Of a stretch of 35,023 nt of DNA, positions 31,579-35,023 are shown piece after piece. Under the pieces are notes generated by a model that had not been told where the DNA came from, searched no databases, and saw only the letters and a program-made list of their open reading frames with translations. Source of the stretch: Clostridium cavendishii DSM 21758 (GTDB taxonomy: Bacteria; Bacillota; Clostridia; Clostridiales; Clostridiaceae); the NCBI RefSeq assembly GCF_900141845.1, contig NZ_FQZB01000026.1, forward strand, positions 1 through 35,023, written 5' to 3'. Every line of letters begins with the position of its first letter. Position 1 is the stretch's first letter. The position numbers and the translations under genes are program-made.

Positions 31579-32325
31579 ATGAAGGTTAAGTTATTACAGT
31601 ATACAAGAGAACCAGAAAAAATAATAGCAGCAGCAGCAAAGCTTTGTTATAGCTCAGTTGGTGTAGAAGATATTATGGAAAATTTAACAGAAGAAAACAC
31701 AAGCAAGTTTTTAAATATGCTTATGTCTTTAGGTCATGAATCGCCTATAGAGCATGTAAGTTTTACTTTTTGCGTAGAAGGAGTTTCAAGAAGTTTAACT
31801 CATCAACTTGTTAGACATAGAATTGCTTCATTTTCTCAACAAAGCCAAAGATATGTTAAGCTTAATCAATTTGAATACATAGTACCACCGGCTATAAAAG
31901 AAAATGAAGAAGCTAAGGCTTTATTTATAAAATCTATGGAAGAAAGTCAAAAAGCTTATGATGAGATTACTAACAAATTGAAAGATGGTTACGTAAAAAG
32001 TGGATTAGATACTAAGGTAGCAGAAAAAAAAGCAATAGAAGATGCAAGATATGTTTTCCCAAATGCTTGTGAGACAAAAGTTATATTCACAATGAATGCA
32101 AGAAGTTTAATGAATTTCTTCCATCATAGATGTTGCGATAGAGCTCAATGGGAAATAAGAGATATGGCAAAATTAATGGTGAAAGAGGTTAAAAAAGTAG
32201 CACCGACATTATTTAAGTATGCAGGTCCTAATTGTGTAAATGGTGTATGTCCGGAAGGTAAAATGAGTTGTGGAAAAATGAAGGAAATGAGAGAATTATA
32301 CTTGGAAAAAAAGGAAGTGCAATAA
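31579..32325 (+). CDS. thyX: Flavin-dependent thymidylate synthase
   Basis: A 248-aa FAD enzyme that makes dTMP from dUMP using methylene-tetrahydrofolate and a reduced nicotinamide. The ThyX motif RHRIASFSQQSQR (79-91) fits RHRxxSxxxxSxR, and MNARSLMNFFHHRCCDRAQWEIR carries the second FAD/dUMP-binding region. The C-terminus has several cysteines (NCVNGVCPEGKMSCGK) that might form a metal or disulfide site. The ribosome site AGGGGGAT is somewhat distant (about 12 nt). It lies between mrnC and rlmB, which are adjacent in B. subtilis. The product is used by Tmk, also encoded in the window. Confidence 0.96.
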   Translation: MKVKLLQYTREPEKIIAAAAKLCYSSVGVEDIMENLTEENTSKFLNMLMSLGHESPIEHVSFTFCVEGVSRSLTHQLVRHRIASFSQQSQRYVKLNQFEYIVPPAIKENEEAKALFIKSMEESQKAYDEITNKLKDGYVKSGLDTKVAEKKAIEDARYVFPNACETKVIFTMNARSLMNFFHHRCCDRAQWEIRDMAKLMVKEVKKVAPTLFKYAGPNCVNGVCPEGKMSCGKMKEMRELYLEKKEVQ

Positions 32326-33255
32326 ATGACAAAAAGCAGCAACAAATACAAAGGATACAGTAAAATTAAAGAAGAACCGAAAGGTAAGAGATCAAGAGAT
32401 TTTAGAAAAGTTAAATCTGAAGAGCCAAGAATGGGAAGAGAATTAACTAATGATTATAGAAAGAAAAGAGAATATTCAGAGCCTGTTGAAGATGTGAATA
32501 TTGAAGTTAAGCACTCAAGAGAGGATTTGGTTGAAGGTAGAAATGCTGTTATTGAATTATTAAAAACAAATAAAACTGTAGAGCAATTAATGGTAGCTAA
32601 GGGCAGCACAGAAGGTTCTATAAATAAGATTTTAGGATTGGCAAAAGATAAGAGAATAGTTGTTAAAGAGGTTGATAGAAAAAAACTTGACTTAATGAGC
32701 GAAACGGGAGCTCATCAGGGAGTTATGGCTATAATTACACCTTACAAATATTCTTCAGTTGAAGAAATTTTAGATTTAGCAAAAGAGAGAAATGAAGAAC
32801 CATTTATAATAATATTAGATGAATTAGAAGACCCTCATAATTTGGGTTCTATAGTTAGAACAGCAGAACTTTGTGGAGCTCATGGTATAATAATACCTAA
32901 GAGGAGAAATGTTGGAGTCACAGCTACTGTATATAAGGCTTCTGTTGGAGCTATAGAGTATATGAAAATAGCAAAAGTAACTAATATAAACATGACTATA
33001 GATGAACTTAAGGAACAAGGTGTATGGGTTTATGGAACAGATATAGAAGGTGTAGAGTACAGTTATGATACTGATTTATCAGGTCCTTGTGCTATAGTAG
33101 TTGGTAATGAAGGCAAAGGAATGTCGAAATTAACAAAGGAAAAATGTGATAAATTGGTTAAAATTCCTATGATAGGTAAAATAAACTCTTTAAATGCATC
33201 AGTTGCTGGTGGTATAATGATGTATGAAGTCATGAAATCAAGAATTAAAAAATAG
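32326..33255 (+). CDS. rlmB: 23S rRNA 2'-O-methyltransferase RlmB (SPOUT/TrmH family)
   Basis: A 309-aa SPOUT methyltransferase; RlmB methylates G2251 (E. coli numbering) of 23S rRNA. After a strongly basic, low-complexity N-terminal tail (about 1-63, rich in K, R, E and S) come the substrate-binding domain (VEGRNAVIELLK) and the knotted catalytic domain with motif 1 LDELEDPHNLGSIVRTAE, motif 2 IVVGNEGKGMS and motif 3 IPMIGKINSLNASVAGGI. The ATG directly abuts the thyX stop, with AAGGAAGTG inside thyX. The tail may aid rRNA binding and makes the protein longer than common homologues. Confidence 0.94.
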   Translation: MTKSSNKYKGYSKIKEEPKGKRSRDFRKVKSEEPRMGRELTNDYRKKREYSEPVEDVNIEVKHSREDLVEGRNAVIELLKTNKTVEQLMVAKGSTEGSINKILGLAKDKRIVVKEVDRKKLDLMSETGAHQGVMAIITPYKYSSVEEILDLAKERNEEPFIIILDELEDPHNLGSIVRTAELCGAHGIIIPKRRNVGVTATVYKASVGAIEYMKIAKVTNINMTIDELKEQGVWVYGTDIEGVEYSYDTDLSGPCAIVVGNEGKGMSKLTKEKCDKLVKIPMIGKINSLNASVAGGIMMYEVMKSRIKK

Positions 33256-33281
33256 TAAATATAGAAAATGAGTGATAGCTA

Positions 33282-33791
33282 GTGAAAAGTATATTTGTAG
33301 ACGGATATAATGTAATTAATAGCTGGCCGAATCTAAACAAAGTTAAAGAGTATAGTTATGCTTCTGCTAGAAAAGAACTTATAGATATATTGCAAAATTA
33401 TGGAGCTTATAATAATTGTAATATAATTTTAGTTTTTGATGCTCACAAAGTAGGTGGGAATATGACTAAAAGAGAAGCTATTGGAAGTGTAGTTGTAGTT
33501 TTTACAAAAGATGGGGAAACTGCTGATTCATATATAGAGCGTTGCGTAAACAATATAGGAAAAAAGATTGAAGTTGTAGTTGTTACATCTGATTCATTAG
33601 AGCAACAGACGGTTTTTCAAAGAGGAGCCGTAAGAATGTCTTGCTTTGAATTTTACAATGAAGTTTTAAAGACGAAAGACAAAATTCAAAAAAAGGTTGA
33701 GAAGAATAAAAGAATACAAAAGGATTGGTTAGAAGATAGACTTGACAAGAGTGTATTAGAAAAATTGGAAAAAATGAGACGAGGCAATTAA
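33282..33791 (+). CDS. rae1: Rae1/YacP, ribosome-associated NYN-domain endoribonuclease
   Basis: A 169-aa NYN (PIN-like) nuclease. In B. subtilis Rae1 enters the ribosomal A site and cleaves translated mRNA. Acidic and polar residues of the fold are present: FVDGYNVI near the start, LVFDAHKVGG, KDGETADSYIER and VVTSDS. The C-terminus is a charged helix. The start is GTG 33282, with only a weak Shine-Dalgarno sequence; a 4-codon ORF (ATG at 33268, stop TAG 33280-33282) overlaps it by one base, so translation may depend on reinitiation. It follows rlmB and precedes sigH, as in B. subtilis. Confidence 0.92.
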   Translation: MKSIFVDGYNVINSWPNLNKVKEYSYASARKELIDILQNYGAYNNCNIILVFDAHKVGGNMTKREAIGSVVVVFTKDGETADSYIERCVNNIGKKIEVVVVTSDSLEQQTVFQRGAVRMSCFEFYNEVLKTKDKIQKKVEKNKRIQKDWLEDRLDKSVLEKLEKMRRGN

Positions 33792-33853
33792 ATTTTACTT
33801 TAACAAAGTAAAAAAATATATTTATATAAATGACGGGATATAGGGGGGATATT

Positions 33854-34498
33854 GTGGAGAAGAAAAGGAATGATTTGCAAGGCTTTGAAGAGTTTCTAAA
33901 TAAGAGCGATGAGGAAGTTGCAATAGAAGCTAAAAATGGTAGTTCTAGAGCTCAAGAATATTTAATTAACAAATATGAATATTTTGTTAAATCAAAGGCC
34001 AAATCGTATTTTTTAATTGGTGCAGATAAGGAAGATATATACCAAGAGGGTATGATAGGATTATATAAAGCTATTAGAGATTTTAGAACAGATAAGTTAG
34101 CTTCATTTAAAGCTTTTGCAGAACTTTGTGTAACAAGACAGATTATAACAGCTATAAAAACTGCTACAAGACAAAAACATATACCTTTAAACACATATGT
34201 TTCTCTAAATAAACCTATTTATGAAGAAGATTCTGACAGAACATTATTAGATGTATTGGTTGGGTTTAAGATAACAGACCCAGAGGAAGTTGTTATAAGT
34301 AAAGAAGAGATGGCTCGTATTGAAGGTGAAATGCTTAAAGTTTTATCCGATTTGGAAATGGAGGTACTGCTTTCATACCTAGATGGAAAGAGCTACCAAG
34401 AGATAGCTTGTGATTTAGATAGGCATGAAAAGTCAGTAGATAATGCGCTTCAGAGGGTCAAGCGAAAATTAGAAAAATGTTTAAATATTAGAAAATGA
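33854..34498 (+). CDS. sigH: RNA polymerase sigma-H factor
   Basis: A 214-aa sigma-70 family protein for the transition to stationary phase and the start of sporulation. Region 2 contains AQEYLINKYEYFVKSKA, DIYQEGMIGLYKAIRDF and FAELCVTRQIITAIKTATRQKH; region 4 contains LSDLEMEVLLSYLDGKSYQEIA with the DNA-binding helix DRHEKSVDNALQRVKRKL. The start was set at GTG 33854, with AGGGGGG about 6 nt upstream; an ATG at 33830 precedes the ribosome site. Length agrees with B. subtilis SigH. A short terminator follows directly. Confidence 0.95.
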   Translation: MEKKRNDLQGFEEFLNKSDEEVAIEAKNGSSRAQEYLINKYEYFVKSKAKSYFLIGADKEDIYQEGMIGLYKAIRDFRTDKLASFKAFAELCVTRQIITAIKTATRQKHIPLNTYVSLNKPIYEEDSDRTLLDVLVGFKITDPEEVVISKEEMARIEGEMLKVLSDLEMEVLLSYLDGKSYQEIACDLDRHEKSVDNALQRVKRKLEKCLNIRK

Positions 34499-34500
34499 AT

Positions 34501-34531
34501 TTGTTAAAAGATGTTGACAATTTTTTTTTTT
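34501..34531 (+). terminator. sigH terminator overlapping the next promoter
   Basis: TTGTTAA (34501-34507) pairs with TTGACAA (34514-34520) through a 6-nt loop, with one G-U pair, then eleven T. The stem's right arm contains the TTGACA -35 element of the tRNA-Thr promoter. Confidence 0.72.
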
Positions 34532-34542
34532 GGTAGTAAAAT
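34514..34542 (+). promoter_or_regulatory. Promoter of the tRNA-Thr-tuf transcript
   Basis: TTGACA (34514-34519), a 17-nt spacer and TAAAAT (34537-34542); predicted start near 34549. The spacer is mostly the T run of the sigH terminator. Confidence 0.75.
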
Positions 34543-34582
34543 TTTTATGGTATAACTTATAAAGTAAAATATAGATTAAGTT

Positions 34583-34658
34583 GCTCACGTAGCTCAGTCG
34601 GTAGAGCGTCGCCTTGGTAAGGCGGAGGTCGTCGGTTCAATCCCGATCGTGAGCTCCA
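34583..34658 (+). tRNA. tRNA-Thr (GGU)
   Basis: The acceptor GCTCACG pairs with CGTGAGC, followed by T and an encoded CCA. The D arm has AGCTCAGTCGGTAGAGC, the anticodon stem TCGCC/GGCGG holds loop TTGGTAA (anticodon GGT), and the T arm has GTCGGTTCAATCCCGAT. It lies 63 nt before tuf with no terminator between, so both are likely on one transcript. Confidence 0.97.
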
Positions 34659-34721
34659 ATTTTTTGGAAAACACAAAACGCTAGGCAAAGTTTATTTTAA
34701 TTCTAGAGGAGGAAAAGAAGG

Positions 34722-35023
34722 ATGTCAAAGGCAAAATTTGAAAGAAACAAACCACACGTTAATATCGGAACAATCGGTCACGTAGACCACGGTAAGACAA
34801 CATTAACAGCAGCTATTACATCAGTATTAGCAAACAGAGGATTCGCTGAAGCTTTTAAATATGATGAAATAGATAAAGCTCCAGAAGAAAAAGAAAGAGG
34901 AATCACAATCAACACAGCACACGTTGAATATCAAACAGATAACAGACACTATGCACACGTTGACTGTCCAGGACATGCTGACTACGTTAAGAACATGATA
35001 ACAGGAGCAGCACAAATGGATGG
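34722..35023 (+). CDS. tuf: Elongation factor Tu, N-terminal part (runs off the window)
   Basis: The first 100 codons of EF-Tu. The N-terminus MSKAKFERNKPHVNIGTIGH, the P-loop GHVDHGKTT, switch I with EKERGITI and the DCPGHADYVKNM G3 motif identify it beyond doubt. EF-Tu brings aminoacyl-tRNA to the ribosome. ATG 34722 has AGAGGAGG upstream. Codons are more GC-rich and selective than in neighbouring genes, as expected for a very highly expressed gene. The frame continues past 35023; the 3' end is missing only because the window stops. Confidence 0.98.
   Translation, partial: MSKAKFERNKPHVNIGTIGHVDHGKTTLTAAITSVLANRGFAEAFKYDEIDKAPEEKERGITINTAHVEYQTDNRHYAHVDCPGHADYVKNMITGAAQMD

Noticed and set aside
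33793..33813. Terminator between rae1 and sigH (TTTTACTTT/AAAGTAAAA)
   Set aside because: The stem is purely weak A/T pairs with a 3-nt loop and is followed by A residues rather than T, so it is unlikely to terminate on the plus strand.
34827..35015. Minus-strand open frame inside tuf
   Set aside because: It is antisense to EF-Tu, has no ribosome site and gives a Cys/Phe/Val-rich product without recognisable features.

Overview
The window looks like a chromosomal segment of a spore-forming, low-GC Firmicute, most likely Clostridium sensu stricto. The support is very AT-rich DNA with AT-ending codons, strong AGGAGG ribosome sites, frequent TTG/GTG starts, a sporulation anti-sigma factor (Gin), SigH, a clostridial 2[4Fe-4S] ferredoxin, GapN and ThyX. 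Gene order follows the Bacillus/Clostridium core blocks near the origin.

Layout. (1) 1-236: the 3' end of a 5S rRNA, tRNA-Phe and tRNA-Cys, then a terminator. (2) 323-2487, minus: an LD-carboxypeptidase-family protein and an M20-fold protein that appears to have lost most metal ligands. (3) 2642-7446: gin (csfB), a PLP decarboxylase, tmk, the c-di-AMP receptor darA, holB, ricT and a cysteine-poor HMA-like protein. This is the B. subtilis csfB-yaaO-tmk-yaaQ-holB-yaaT order with yaaR missing. (4) 7547-8421: ferredoxin, and on the minus strand a metallo-beta-lactamase-fold hydrolase whose leader contains a 72-bp tandem repeat. (5) 8796-13384: the ctsR-mcsA-mcsB-clpC protein quality-control operon, with a canonical CtsR operator. 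(6) 13472-22148: a 9-kb accessory insert between clpC and radA. It holds a two-component system with a lipoprotein, a trxB-glutaredoxin-gapN redox operon under a CsoR-family-like operator, a second glutaredoxin, and nagR-nagB. (7) 22607-27573: radA, disA, a small cysteine-rich minus-strand gene, a membrane PIN/TRAM protein and ispD. (8) 27591-34498: a consensus promoter and proline T-box leader, then proS, cysS, mrnC, thyX, rlmB, rae1 and sigH. (9) 34501-35023: the sigH terminator, which overlaps the next promoter, then tRNA-Thr and the start of tuf.

Together these are housekeeping functions: nucleotide supply (thyX, tmk), replication and repair (holB, radA, disA), translation (proS, cysS, rlmB, tuf), RNA turnover and maturation (mrnC, ricT, rae1), regulated proteolysis (ctsR operon) and sporulation control (gin, sigH, ricT). 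DisA makes c-di-AMP and DarA binds it, so both ends of that signal are encoded here. No phage, intact transposon, CRISPR array or defence system was seen. The most unusual items are the degenerate M20 protein, the altered C-terminal motif of McsB, the trxB-grx-gapN operon with its operator, and the 72-bp repeats.
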